Positions 8,587 to 16,991 of a DNA stretch of 64,000 nucleotides are shown piece after piece. Source of the DNA: Sphingobacteriales bacterium. Its GTDB lineage: Bacteria > Bacteroidota > Bacteroidia > Chitinophagales > Chitinophagaceae. Location: contig SEFT01000001.1 of assembly GCA_004144175.1 (NCBI GenBank), positions 267,265-331,264 on the forward strand, read 5' to 3'. Numbering within the stretch: position 1 is the first letter of the stretch; every line of letters starts with the position of its first letter. The notes under the pieces were generated by a model, which ran no database searches, was not told the origin of the DNA, and was given only the letters and a program-made list of their open reading frames with translations. A program made the translations under genes and the position numbers.

Positions 8587-9288
8587 ATGAAAAGGATCTT
8601 TATTCTTTTAGCTGTGGCACTGCTGATGTGCCTTCACTACACTATGTTTGCGCAGGCGCAAGTGCGCTATTTTCAATTTACTACCGAGTGCGGGCACGGC
8701 AACTGGCAGGACACCGCCTATGTTGCCGGTACTTCCGATACGGCGCTTATCAGAAGGGTGCTGGCCGAACTGGATAAGCCTAAAGGGCAACGGCAATTTG
8801 TGGCAGGTAAGATAGGCGGTGGGCATGGCTGGCACAATTGCAACGCAGGGCATTGGTTCAAGTGGCATTTTGTAACCAATGAGTGGAACCTTGTAGATAT
8901 GGCCATGGAAGTATGCGACGGCTGCCCCTATAGCGATATAGATGCCGATACTGCTTACTGGCTGAACAATGTAGGCATCTATTGCGGCTGGGGCGGGCAA
9001 CCAACTAAGGAGTTGATCATACCAACTGCTATAGAAGATAAAGCACCGTTACAATTGGCACTGGACATGTTTCCTAATCCTGCTACTAATGTTGTAACCA
9101 TTAACAAGTCTACCGATGCTCCGGCTGTTGTGACGATTTGCAATGCGCTAGGACAAGGTGTGCTGAATGAAGAAATGAACGGGAGGTCGATGACTTTAAA
9201 TGTAAGCTCACTACCGGTAGGTTGCTATCTCTTGAAGTTACAATTAGATGGTATCGCGACTGTAAAACAGCTGGTGATTCATAGATAA
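8587..9288 (+). CDS. secreted BP74-like domain protein with T9SS type A sorting domain
   Basis: A 233-residue exported protein. Residues 1-24 form a signal peptide (hydrophobic core then AQA). Residues ~25-140 form a compact domain with several cysteines, HWFKWHF and AMEVCDGCP followed by YCGWGGQP. From memory this pattern of W..H, EVCD and CxWG resembles the N-terminal domain of Dictyostelium calmodulin-binding protein BP74; that match is inference. Residues ~155-233 are a C-terminal sorting domain: MFPNPATNVVTI, then NALGQGVL, LNVSSLPVGCYLLKL and VKQLVIHR. This type A domain directs export through the T9SS, whose channel SprA is also in the window. The gene is followed by a terminator and appears monocistronic. 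Confidence 0.85.
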   Translation: MKRIFILLAVALLMCLHYTMFAQAQVRYFQFTTECGHGNWQDTAYVAGTSDTALIRRVLAELDKPKGQRQFVAGKIGGGHGWHNCNAGHWFKWHFVTNEWNLVDMAMEVCDGCPYSDIDADTAYWLNNVGIYCGWGGQPTKELIIPTAIEDKAPLQLALDMFPNPATNVVTINKSTDAPAVVTICNALGQGVLNEEMNGRSMTLNVSSLPVGCYLLKLQLDGIATVKQLVIHR

Positions 9289-9301
9289 AATGCGAGGGGC
9301 G

Positions 9302-9338
9302 AATCAGTGGTCGGCAATATGCCGGCTGCTGATTTTTA
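9302..9338 (+). terminator. intrinsic terminator after the BP74-like T9SS gene
   Basis: Fourteen-base arms (9302-9315 and 9321-9334) pair throughout when G-U wobbles are allowed, with loop AATAT and the tail TTTTTATATT. It lies 14 bases after the T9SS cargo stop and overlaps the last codons of the convergent recJ. Confidence 0.72.
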
Positions 9339-11051
9339 TATTGTTCCTGTACGCTTTACGTCTACTACTTTTATCTGTAGCCTTGTAGCGCCATTGTGTT
9401 CATTTTCTTCTACGGTGTAGAGTATATCGAAAGGCTCATTGGCTACGAGTTCGTATTTATCAGCCAGGCCAAAGCCAATGCCGTCAACGACATCGCGTTC
9501 GTTTTGATGTACTACAAACTTTAAGTGTTGTTCTTTTACTATGCGCGAATAACCACGCCAGTCGCGCACGTTGCGGGTGAGGAATACCGGACGGAGATTG
9601 GTAGGGCCGAATGGCTCGAATTGTTTGATGATATTGTAGAAGGCGGGCTTGATGTCGGCAAAGTTGATCTCTGCATCTATCTCTATCTCCGGTATCAGCA
9701 TGTCAGGCGTGATGGTCCTGCTGACCACTTCTTCAAACTTTGCTGTAAATGCCTGTACCTGCTCTGGCTTCAGCGTCATACCTGCTGCATAGAAGTGGCC
9801 GCCGTAGTTCTCCAACAGATCGCGGCACTCATGTATAGCATCATAAATGTTGAACCCACTTACCGAGCGCGCAGAGCCCGTTACTTTATCGTTCGATAGT
9901 GTAAGCACAATTGTAGGCCGATAGTAATGATCAATAAGGCGCGATGCCACGATGCCTACCACGCCTTTGTGCCAGTGCGACTGATAGAGTACGGTAGCTT
10001 TCTTACCTATACCTGCTATGTCGCCTTGCAGTAGCGCCAGCGCTTCCTGTGTTATCGTCTTGTCGATTTCCTTACGGTCGTAGTTATCACTTTGCAGTGC
10101 ATCTGCTAAAGCTATTATTTTCTCCGGGTCCGGCTCTATGAAAAGGTCTACTGCTTTACGTGCATCGTCCATACGCCCGGCAGCGTTTACACGCGGGCCT
10201 ATCACAAATACCAGGTCCGATACGCAAAGCGTACGCGTTACTCCGGCCAGCTCTTTCAGTGTCTTTATACCCAGCGATGGATCTTCGTTTACTTTCTTTA
10301 GCCCATAGTATGCCAGCACACGGTTCTCGCCATCGAGCGGTACTATGTCGGCGGCTATACTGGTCGCCACCAGGTCGAGGAAGTAATAGGCCTCTTCCAG
10401 GTCTTTTTTCCAATGCATAGCAAGCGCCTGTATCAGCTTAAAGCCGATGCCGCAGCCGCTTAGCTCTTTATACGGGTATTTGCAGTCTACTTGTTTAGGG
10501 TTTAGTATGGCGTAGGCAACAGGCGGGTTGTTATCGGGCATGTGGTGGTCACATACGATCACATCGATGCCCAGCGACTGTGCATAGCCTATCAGCTCTG
10601 CCGATTTTATACCGCAGTCCAGCGTTATAAGCACCGTATAGCCATTAGCATGTGCATGGTCTATACCTGCCTTCGATACACCGTAGCCCTCGCGGTAGCG
10701 ATGTGGTATATAGTAGGCGAGGTCACCGTCATAAAATTTCTTCAGGAAAGAGTAAACTACCGATACTGCTGTAGTACCATCCACATCATAGTCGCCATAT
10801 ACCATGATACGTTCGTGCCATTCAATGGCTTCGGTAATGCGCTCTACGGCACGTTTCATCCCCTTCATCAGGAAGGGGTCATGCAGGTGGCTAAGCTTCG
10901 GGCGGAAAAATGCTTTGGCCGACTCAAAATCTGCTATGCCGCGCACAGCCAGCAGCCTGCAAAGGGCAGGATGTATGCGCAGCTGTTCGCTTAGTTGTTG
11001 TGTATATTGTTCGTCAGCAGATTTTAAAGTCCAGCGTTTCTCAAGCCTCAT
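9336..11051 (-). CDS. recJ: single-stranded-DNA-specific exonuclease RecJ
   Basis: RecJ is a 5'-to-3' single-strand exonuclease used in recombination and repair. The DHH-phosphoesterase motifs are visible: GDYDVDGTTAV with DYDVD at residues 87-91, LDCGIKSAELI near 145, DHHMP at 168-172, and GPRVNAAGRMDDA further on. The DHHA1 part carries SARSVSGFNIYDAI and GGHFYAAGMTL, and an OB-fold domain closes the 571-residue protein. The start codon overlaps the stop of kmo by four bases (ATGA at 11048-11051), so translation of the two is likely coupled, though their functions are unrelated. Confidence 0.96.
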   Translation of the reverse strand: MRLEKRWTLKSADEQYTQQLSEQLRIHPALCRLLAVRGIADFESAKAFFRPKLSHLHDPFLMKGMKRAVERITEAIEWHERIMVYGDYDVDGTTAVSVVYSFLKKFYDGDLAYYIPHRYREGYGVSKAGIDHAHANGYTVLITLDCGIKSAELIGYAQSLGIDVIVCDHHMPDNNPPVAYAILNPKQVDCKYPYKELSGCGIGFKLIQALAMHWKKDLEEAYYFLDLVATSIAADIVPLDGENRVLAYYGLKKVNEDPSLGIKTLKELAGVTRTLCVSDLVFVIGPRVNAAGRMDDARKAVDLFIEPDPEKIIALADALQSDNYDRKEIDKTITQEALALLQGDIAGIGKKATVLYQSHWHKGVVGIVASRLIDHYYRPTIVLTLSNDKVTGSARSVSGFNIYDAIHECRDLLENYGGHFYAAGMTLKPEQVQAFTAKFEEVVSRTITPDMLIPEIEIDAEINFADIKPAFYNIIKQFEPFGPTNLRPVFLTRNVRDWRGYSRIVKEQHLKFVVHQNERDVVDGIGFGLADKYELVANEPFDILYTVEENEHNGATRLQIKVVDVKRTGTI

Positions 11052-12421
11052 TTTCCAAAGTCCAGTTGTTGCACCGACTTATGATAATCTGATACCCACG
11101 AGTCCAGACGGTCGCAGAATTGATCCTGTTCTATTTGTTCGAAGAAGTTTCCTTCACTCATGATCTTCTGCAGCAGTTGGTCTTGCGCCTGTATACAGCT
11201 CATCGCGGTATGGTAAGGTGTGTGGCTGAAGGATACCATCTCGTAAACAGAGATGAACTGATCCGGATAACGCTTACCCAGCTCTTTCTCGATCTTCTTG
11301 CGCTCGAGAAAAACAGGGTCAGCCACTTTGTCGCGCATCTCTACAAAGTTAAGCAATGCAAGTTGCGCAACGGCATCGCCATTAGGTTTTCTTTTTTGCT
11401 GATATGTTTTAAGAATGGTGGCCCAGTCGTCAGCATAAATATCCATAAGGCCCGATAGTACCGTACAGTCTTCAAAGCCTGCATTCATGCCCTGTCCGTA
11501 GAAAGGTACGATGGCATGTGCTGCATCGCCTATCAATGCACTCTTATCGCCATAGTGCCATGGATTGATATGTGTAGTAATGAGCGAAGAGGTGGGGTTG
11601 CCAAAGAAATCTTCCATCAGGGTAGGCATCATTGGCACTGCATTGGGGAAGTACTGCTCAAAGAACGCTTTTACGTCTGCTTCGGTCTTCAGCTTTTCAA
11701 ACGAGATATCCCCTTCAAACGGCAGGAATAGCGTACAGGTGAAAGTGCCATCTGTATTAGGCAGCGCAATCATCATGAAGTTTTTGCGCGGCCAGATATG
11801 CAGGGCGTTCTTTTCCATACGCAGGTTGCCGGCTGCATCGGGCGGTATACTTAGCTCTTTGTAGCCATGCTCCAGGTAGTGATGAGCAGCGTTTACACGG
11901 TCCATTTGTGCATAGCTGCTGCGCAGGGCCGAGAAAGCGCCATCGGCACCAAACAGCAGGTCAGCCGTCACCGTTACATCTTTGCCTTCAGCATTCTGGA
12001 AGTACAGCGTGTTTGCAGGTACATCCACGCGCAGACAGCGATGGTCAAAATGTATGGTAGCCCCTTCCTGCTCGGCGAGGGTCATTAGTTTTTTATTCAG
12101 CTCGCCACGGCTTACCGAGTATATGGCTTCATTGTTCTTGCCATAGGCTTGTGAAGCGCTGGTGCCATCGGCCTGGTGCAGGAAGCGGCCATACATAGGT
12201 ATTGCCAGTTCTTCCATCTTCTTACGCAGCCCGGCGATATCCAGCGCTTTCCAGCCGCGGGCGCTCATGGCCAGGTTGATAGACCTGCCCGCCGCTATTT
12301 TGTTGCTGCGCATATCAGGCCTGCGTTCATAAACATTTACCTCATATCCGCGCTTTCTCAGGATGATCGCTAATAAAGAACCTACCAGTCCTGCCCCTAA
12401 TATAGTAACCGAGCGAGCCAT
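11048..12421 (-). CDS. kmo: kynurenine 3-monooxygenase (FAD-dependent)
   Basis: This flavoprotein hydroxylases L-kynurenine to 3-hydroxykynurenine with NADPH and O2, in tryptophan breakdown. The N-terminal Rossmann motif GAGLVG lies at residues 9-14, followed by ERRPDMR and the family-specific GRSINLAMSARG around 46-57. The second FAD motif GDAAHAIVPFYGQGMNAGFEDC lies near residues 297-318. The 457-residue length and the C-terminal helical segment fit bacterial and eukaryotic Kmo. No kynureninase or dioxygenase gene lies nearby, so the rest of the pathway must be encoded elsewhere. It overlaps recJ by four bases as the upstream member of the pair. Confidence 0.92.
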   Translation of the reverse strand: MARSVTILGAGLVGSLLAIILRKRGYEVNVYERRPDMRSNKIAAGRSINLAMSARGWKALDIAGLRKKMEELAIPMYGRFLHQADGTSASQAYGKNNEAIYSVSRGELNKKLMTLAEQEGATIHFDHRCLRVDVPANTLYFQNAEGKDVTVTADLLFGADGAFSALRSSYAQMDRVNAAHHYLEHGYKELSIPPDAAGNLRMEKNALHIWPRKNFMMIALPNTDGTFTCTLFLPFEGDISFEKLKTEADVKAFFEQYFPNAVPMMPTLMEDFFGNPTSSLITTHINPWHYGDKSALIGDAAHAIVPFYGQGMNAGFEDCTVLSGLMDIYADDWATILKTYQQKRKPNGDAVAQLALLNFVEMRDKVADPVFLERKKIEKELGKRYPDQFISVYEMVSFSHTPYHTAMSCIQAQDQLLQKIMSEGNFFEQIEQDQFCDRLDSWVSDYHKSVQQLDFGK

Positions 12422-12569
12422 AAACTTTTGATGATTTGAACGGCAAAATAGAAAAACTATCGCGAACGGCAGCTGATAATAGTCATATGGGTATAATACA
12501 TAAACATTCTTTTTATGTTAAAGTTTGTATGCTGCTGTAGCCGCTATCTTAAAATGATGTGGAGTTTGT

Positions 12570-12577
12570 TACTTTTG
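12570..12577 (+). promoter_or_regulatory. candidate -7 box upstream of lepB
   Basis: TACTTTTG matches TAnnTTTG, and transcription would start near 12584, giving a leader of about 16 bases before the signal peptidase ATG at 12600. A clear TTTG 19 bases upstream is absent, so only the -7 element is supported. Confidence 0.45.
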
Positions 12578-12599
12578 GTGCCTATATATCAAATATTTC

Positions 12600-13787
12600 A
12601 TGCGATTAGCATTCTGGAAGAAAAACGAAAAACCAAGGAAGAAGAAGTCTGTATTGAGGGAGTGGGTAGATGCTGCATTATTTGCAATCGTTGCCGCAAC
12701 CATTATTCGTACCTTCTTTATAGAAGCATATACCATACCTACCGGCTCTATGGAAGGTAGCTTGCTGGTGAACGATTACCTGTTCGTAAGCAAGATGTCG
12801 TACGGAGCGCGTATACCGATGACGCCATTGTCATTCCCGCTGGTGCATAATACGATGCCTATAACAGGTGGTAAGTCTTACAGCGAGGCCGTGCAGTGGA
12901 AATACAAACGCCTGCCCGGCTTTGGCGATGTGGAGCGTTATGACGTAGTGGTGTTCAACTACCCCGCCGGTGACACGGTAGCACTGGAAGTACAGAATGA
13001 AAAGGATTATTATTCGCTGGTGCGCGAGTATGGTAATAACCGTGCGCTGGTAAATGGTTCGTATACCGTGATGCATCGTCCTGTAGATAAAAAAGAGAAT
13101 TACATTAAAAGGTGTATAGGTGTACCGGGCGATAAGATCGAGATCATAGATGGTATTGTGCAGGTGAATGATAAACCGGGTACATTATTCCCGCATGCTA
13201 AGATGACCTATGAAGTGACGACCAAAGGTTTTGGGCTGTCTCCCGATCTGCTGGAAGAGCATGGTATAGAGGTATTCCAATCAAACGGTGTAGTATATTA
13301 TGTGAACGTTGCCAACGATAAAGTGGCTGTGTTGAAAAGCCAGCCCAATGTAGTGTCCTTAAGGCCTGCTACCTTCCCCAAAGGATTTACCGCAGACTGG
13401 GCTTTCCCGCAGGATACGGTCAACTACAAGTGGAATCGCGACAACTTCGGTCCACTAATAGTGCCTAAAAAAGGGGCAACTGTTACACTGACACCGCAGA
13501 ACATTTCGCTGTATCGTCGCATTATTTTCAACTACGAAAAGAATACGCTGGAAGAACGTAATGGCCAGTTCATTATTAATGGACAGGCAACCAATAACTA
13601 CACCTTTAAGATGAACTATTACTGGATGATGGGTGATAACAGGCACAATTCGCTCGACTCGCGTTATTGGGGTTTTGTACCGGAAGACCACGTAGTAGGT
13701 AAAGCATGGTTTGTATGGCTTAGCTACGATCAGAAAGGTATGCGTTGGAACAGATTGCTTAGAGGCATATCAACGCTTGAAAAGTAA
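12600..13787 (+). CDS. lepB: signal peptidase I
   Basis: Signal peptidase I removes signal peptides from exported proteins on the periplasmic side of the inner membrane. A membrane anchor (about residues 24-42) precedes the catalytic serine S50 in IPTGSMEGSL. The general base is K170 in NYIKRCIGVPGDKIEI, and the conserved GDNRHNSLDSRYWG lies near residue 345. The 395-residue length reflects large insertions between the serine and lysine boxes and before the GDN box, typical of Bacteroidota enzymes. A cytochrome c gene begins 23 bases downstream and may be co-transcribed. It would process the signal peptides of T9SS cargo in this window. Confidence 0.96.
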   Translation: MRLAFWKKNEKPRKKKSVLREWVDAALFAIVAATIIRTFFIEAYTIPTGSMEGSLLVNDYLFVSKMSYGARIPMTPLSFPLVHNTMPITGGKSYSEAVQWKYKRLPGFGDVERYDVVVFNYPAGDTVALEVQNEKDYYSLVREYGNNRALVNGSYTVMHRPVDKKENYIKRCIGVPGDKIEIIDGIVQVNDKPGTLFPHAKMTYEVTTKGFGLSPDLLEEHGIEVFQSNGVVYYVNVANDKVAVLKSQPNVVSLRPATFPKGFTADWAFPQDTVNYKWNRDNFGPLIVPKKGATVTLTPQNISLYRRIIFNYEKNTLEERNGQFIINGQATNNYTFKMNYYWMMGDNRHNSLDSRYWGFVPEDHVVGKAWFVWLSYDQKGMRWNRLLRGISTLEK

Positions 13788-13810
13788 TCATAGCGCAAAC
13801 GACACACAAT

Positions 13811-14218
13811 ATGAAAAAAATACTGAGTGCAGCGATCATAGCCTTTATGCTAGCATCTTGCGGCGATGGTAAGAATGAATCTGTAAAAGACGATGATGCA
13901 GCCCTGGGCGGTAACGGTAATACTGTAGCCAATATGTCGCCGGGGCATAAGCTGTTCCTGAACAATTGCCTGCAGTGCCACAATATAAAGAGCGATAAGG
14001 TAGGGCCGAAGCTGGAAGGCGTAATGGCCCGTTGGAATAATGATACCACACAGATGTATGCATTCATTCGCAACTCGCAGGCGGTCATCAAAAGTGGCCA
14101 CCCGAGAGCTGTGAAAGTATTTGACGAATACAACCAAACACTGATGACGCCTATGCCTCACCTTACGGATGCCGATATCGCTCAGATAATGGAATACATC
14201 AATAAAGGTGAAGAATAA
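13811..14218 (+). CDS. c-type cytochrome lipoprotein
   Basis: A 135-residue monoheme cytochrome c. The N terminus is a lipoprotein signal with the lipobox LASC and acylated cysteine C17. The heme-attachment motif is C53-L-Q-C56-H57, and the likely axial methionine lies in LMTPMPHLT near residue 117. The closing helix TDADIAQIMEYINKG is typical of class I cytochrome c. It would sit on the periplasmic face of a membrane and shuttle electrons in respiration, but its partner is not evident. It follows lepB closely and ends at a strong terminator. Confidence 0.9.
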   Translation: MKKILSAAIIAFMLASCGDGKNESVKDDDAALGGNGNTVANMSPGHKLFLNNCLQCHNIKSDKVGPKLEGVMARWNNDTTQMYAFIRNSQAVIKSGHPRAVKVFDEYNQTLMTPMPHLTDADIAQIMEYINKGEE

Positions 14219-14240
14219 ATGAAGTCTTAATGATAGTTGA

Positions 14241-14270
14241 GCTGCTCCTTAAGGAGCAGCTTTTTCTTTT
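14241..14270 (+). terminator. intrinsic terminator after the cytochrome c gene
   Basis: Perfect 8-base arms GCTGCTCC and GGAGCAGC (14241-14248, 14253-14260) around TTAA are followed by TTTTTCTTTT, a classic factor-independent terminator 22 bases after the cytochrome stop. Confidence 0.9.
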
Positions 14271-14955
14271 CTATGTCGTGCGTACTTTATGGCTGAATCT
14301 GCTTGTTTGGTGTAATTGTCGTTTGGTTGTAAAAAACATTGATTCCCAGGCTATTCGCCACAGAAAATGATGATTTCTCCCCTCCGGATTGTTCATAAAC
14401 ATCAGAAAATGTGTATTTTAGGCATAGCAATTGCATTACAGTATAAACACCGCGCTATAAGGCAATTGCGCGACGCCTTACTCACGAAGAAAAACTTAGA
14501 CGGAAGAAAACTATCAAAAAGAATCAGTGCACATGAGAAAGTTGCGTTTAATAAAACCATGGCGTCTACGCACCATACGCCAAAGAACAAATGGAGAAGA
14601 AGGCTGCCGTATAATACAGGATATGATGGTACCCTGCAGCGGGCCAAGAAGTGAATCAACAGAAGGAATAATTTCAAGAGCAACTTTTGTTGACCTGAGA
14701 GTAACGGGCAATATCAAGATTAGCATAGCTAAGCCTACGGAAAATGCACCGCACTCGGATGCTGCGGTGCTGCCATCCAGTACCAGTAAATAATTCAATA
14801 AGAAGCCAGACAAGCATATTTATCCTCCGAAAGAACTACAAGTTATTTTGCTCGACTGCTATAATTTTCTGGTATTATAAACCAGCGGCTAGGAAATACT
14901 TTACCGCTTTTAAATTATGTTACACGTTCTAGTATAGTTTACAACAACGAGATTG
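14271..14955. other. gene-poor 0.7 kb region ending at an orphan terminator
   Basis: Between two rightward terminators I find no recognisable gene. Overlapping short frames exist on both strands (for example 14533-14793 rightward and 14514-14813 leftward), but they have no signal peptide, conserved motif or convincing start signal. The rightward one uses many AGA and ATA codons, unlike its neighbours. Because a good terminator lies at its right end, something rightward may be transcribed here, either a small unknown protein or an RNA. I saw no landmarks of RNase P RNA, tmRNA or a tRNA. Confidence 0.5.
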
Positions 14956-14988
14956 AAAAGCTGAACGTCATGTTCAGCTTTTTTTGCT
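14956..14988 (+). terminator. intrinsic terminator with no assigned upstream gene
   Basis: Arms AAAGCTGAAC and GTTCAGCTTT enclose the loop GTCAT (stem about 14957-14966 with 14972-14981), and a run of seven T follows rightward. It is oriented rightward and more than 700 bases beyond the cytochrome c gene, which has its own terminator. Confidence 0.82.
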
Positions 14989-15125
14989 TACGCCTATCAT
15001 TCCTCCCGATGCGTTACTTACTGTGCTAGTTATACACAAAAAAATCTGAAAATCAGATAGTCATATTAAAAATAGCTGGCACCTTTTTTTAATGGCAATC
15101 AATATCCTTTATTCTTCATACTGAT

Positions 15126-16904
15126 ATGCAACGACATATTTACGAATCCGGTATCATCGGCAATTGTGCCTTTATTGCACACGTCAACAAGGATACCAAC
15201 GTTTCGTGGCTATGCTGGCCACGTTTCGATAGCAGTTTTGTATTCGGCAGCCTGCTCGATAAACAGAAAGGCGGAAACTTCTCTATCCTTCCCGAAGGGG
15301 AATATGTTTCCACACAACGCTATATTGAGAACACCAATGTGCTGACTACAGAGATTGAGTGCAGCGATGGGAAATATCGCATTACTGATTTTGCACCGCG
15401 CTTTCAGTTATACGAGCGGTACTACCGTCCACTAATGCTGGTACGTAAAATAGAGCCGATCGTTGGTTACCCAAAGATCAAGGTATCGTGTACGCCGGTA
15501 GGTGAATATGGAGCTAAGCAATTGCAAGCAGTACAAGGTAGCAATCACATTGAGTTCATTGGCCTGGAGCGCCCATTGCGCCTTACCACCAACATTTCGC
15601 TCAATCATATAATGAATGAGCAGTCATTGGTGCTTAACGAAACAAAGTACCTGGTGCTTACATATGGCCTTCCATTAGAAGCTCCGCTTACTACAACAGC
15701 AGAAGACTTCCTGATGCGTACCGTATCGTACTGGCGCGGATGGATCAAGAATACCGGTATCGGCAACATGTACCAGCAGCAGGTGATACGTTCATCCCTT
15801 GCGCTGAAGATACACCAGTACGAAGATACCGGAGCTATCATAGCTGCCAGCACTACCAGCTTGCCCGAATATGATGGTAGCGGACGTTGCTGGGATTATC
15901 GCTTCTGTTGGTTGCGTGATGCGTATTACATCCTGAATGCCTTTAATAATATCGGTCACTTTGAAGAGGCAGAGCAATACTTCCATTACATAGCTAACCT
16001 GACTGTAAGGCCGGATGGACGATATAATCCGCTGTATAAGATAACCGGTACGGCCGACTTTGACGAAAAGATATTAGACCTCGACGGCTACAGAGGCAAT
16101 AAGCCGGTACGCGTAGGTAACCAAGCGGTGGAGCATATACAGAACGATACGTATGGACAAGTGCTGCTTTCTCTGTTACCACTTTATATAGATCGCCGTT
16201 TTATTTTCGAAGAGCGTCATGATTCATCAAAGTGGATCGCTAATATACTGGAGAAGATAGAACATACCATAGATGAACCGGATGCCGGTATATGGGAGTT
16301 CCGCCATTTTGCGCAACACCACTGTTACACCAATCTATTCCAATGGGCTGGCTGTATGGCTGCTATTAAGATGGCCAGGCATATAGGCGATGAAAAGCTG
16401 TTGCAAATGGCAGGTAAGCTACGCGATAAGGCAGTGGAGAAAATTGAAGCTTGCTACGATGCAGAACGCAAAGTGTACACACAGGCTGTAGGTGTAAAGG
16501 CCCTTGACGCAAGTACGCTTCAGCTTATTATGATGAACTACCTCGATCCGAATTCTGACCGTGCTAAAGATCATCTTAAGGCAGTCGAGGCCGAGTTGCG
16601 TGCAGATCATGGTTTATTCTATCGCTACCTCCATGCTGATGATTTCGGAAAGCCCAAAACTACGTTTCTGATTACAGCATTCTGGTATGTTGAAGCACTG
16701 GCATGCGTTGGCCGTGTAGACGAAGCCATTGAGCATTTCAATAGCCTGCTGAAATTTACAAACCACCTTGGCCTCTTGAGCGAAGACGTAGACGCAACGG
16801 ATGGCAGCCAGTGGGGTAATTTCCCGCAGGCGTACAGCCACGTAGGGCTCATGAATGCTGCTTACCGCATAGGTAAGAAGCTGGACAAGCCAGGCTTTGT
16901 GTAA
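15126..16904 (+). CDS. glycoside hydrolase family 15 protein (glucoamylase/trehalase-like)
   Basis: The 592-residue protein has the two-part GH15 layout: an N-terminal β-rich domain (about 1-230, with DGKYRITDFAPRF) and a C-terminal (α/α)6 barrel. The barrel begins with SGRCWDYRFCWLRDAYYIL near residue 252, the substrate-site motif of the family. The catalytic-base region is LLSEDVDATDGSQWGNFPQAYSHVGL near residue 560, with its glutamate at SED. No signal peptide is present, so it is cytoplasmic. GH15 enzymes of this class include glucoamylases, isomaltases and α,α-trehalases. The convergent OtsA-OtsB neighbour makes a trehalose role attractive, but that is inference from context. Confidence 0.9.
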   Translation: MQRHIYESGIIGNCAFIAHVNKDTNVSWLCWPRFDSSFVFGSLLDKQKGGNFSILPEGEYVSTQRYIENTNVLTTEIECSDGKYRITDFAPRFQLYERYYRPLMLVRKIEPIVGYPKIKVSCTPVGEYGAKQLQAVQGSNHIEFIGLERPLRLTTNISLNHIMNEQSLVLNETKYLVLTYGLPLEAPLTTTAEDFLMRTVSYWRGWIKNTGIGNMYQQQVIRSSLALKIHQYEDTGAIIAASTTSLPEYDGSGRCWDYRFCWLRDAYYILNAFNNIGHFEEAEQYFHYIANLTVRPDGRYNPLYKITGTADFDEKILDLDGYRGNKPVRVGNQAVEHIQNDTYGQVLLSLLPLYIDRRFIFEERHDSSKWIANILEKIEHTIDEPDAGIWEFRHFAQHHCYTNLFQWAGCMAAIKMARHIGDEKLLQMAGKLRDKAVEKIEACYDAERKVYTQAVGVKALDASTLQLIMMNYLDPNSDRAKDHLKAVEAELRADHGLFYRYLHADDFGKPKTTFLITAFWYVEALACVGRVDEAIEHFNSLLKFTNHLGLLSEDVDATDGSQWGNFPQAYSHVGLMNAAYRIGKKLDKPGFV

Positions 16905-16928
16905 AAGTAACTTACAACAAAAGAGCAC

Positions 16929-16968
16929 ATAAACGAAGCGCCCTGCATATGCAGGGCGCTTCGTTTAT
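16929..16968. terminator. bidirectional terminator hairpin between GH15 and OtsAB
   Basis: A perfect 40-base palindrome with 19-base arms (16929-16947 and 16950-16968), GC-rich in the centre and ending in AAACG/CGTTT, lies between two convergent genes. T-rich ends occur on both sides, so it can stop transcription from either direction. Confidence 0.85.
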
Positions 16969-16991
16969 GTATTATTCGTATTGCTACGTTC

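Noticed and set aside
12422..12599. tRNA or small RNA in the kmo-lepB gap and other short gaps
   Set aside because: No cloverleaf with a GGTTCGAATC-type T arm and no recognisable RNA family was found in the intergenic regions.
14367..14813. Several short frames on both strands between the cytochrome c and GH15 genes
   Set aside because: They overlap one another, show no motif, and have atypical codon use; kept only as an uncertain region with an orphan terminator.
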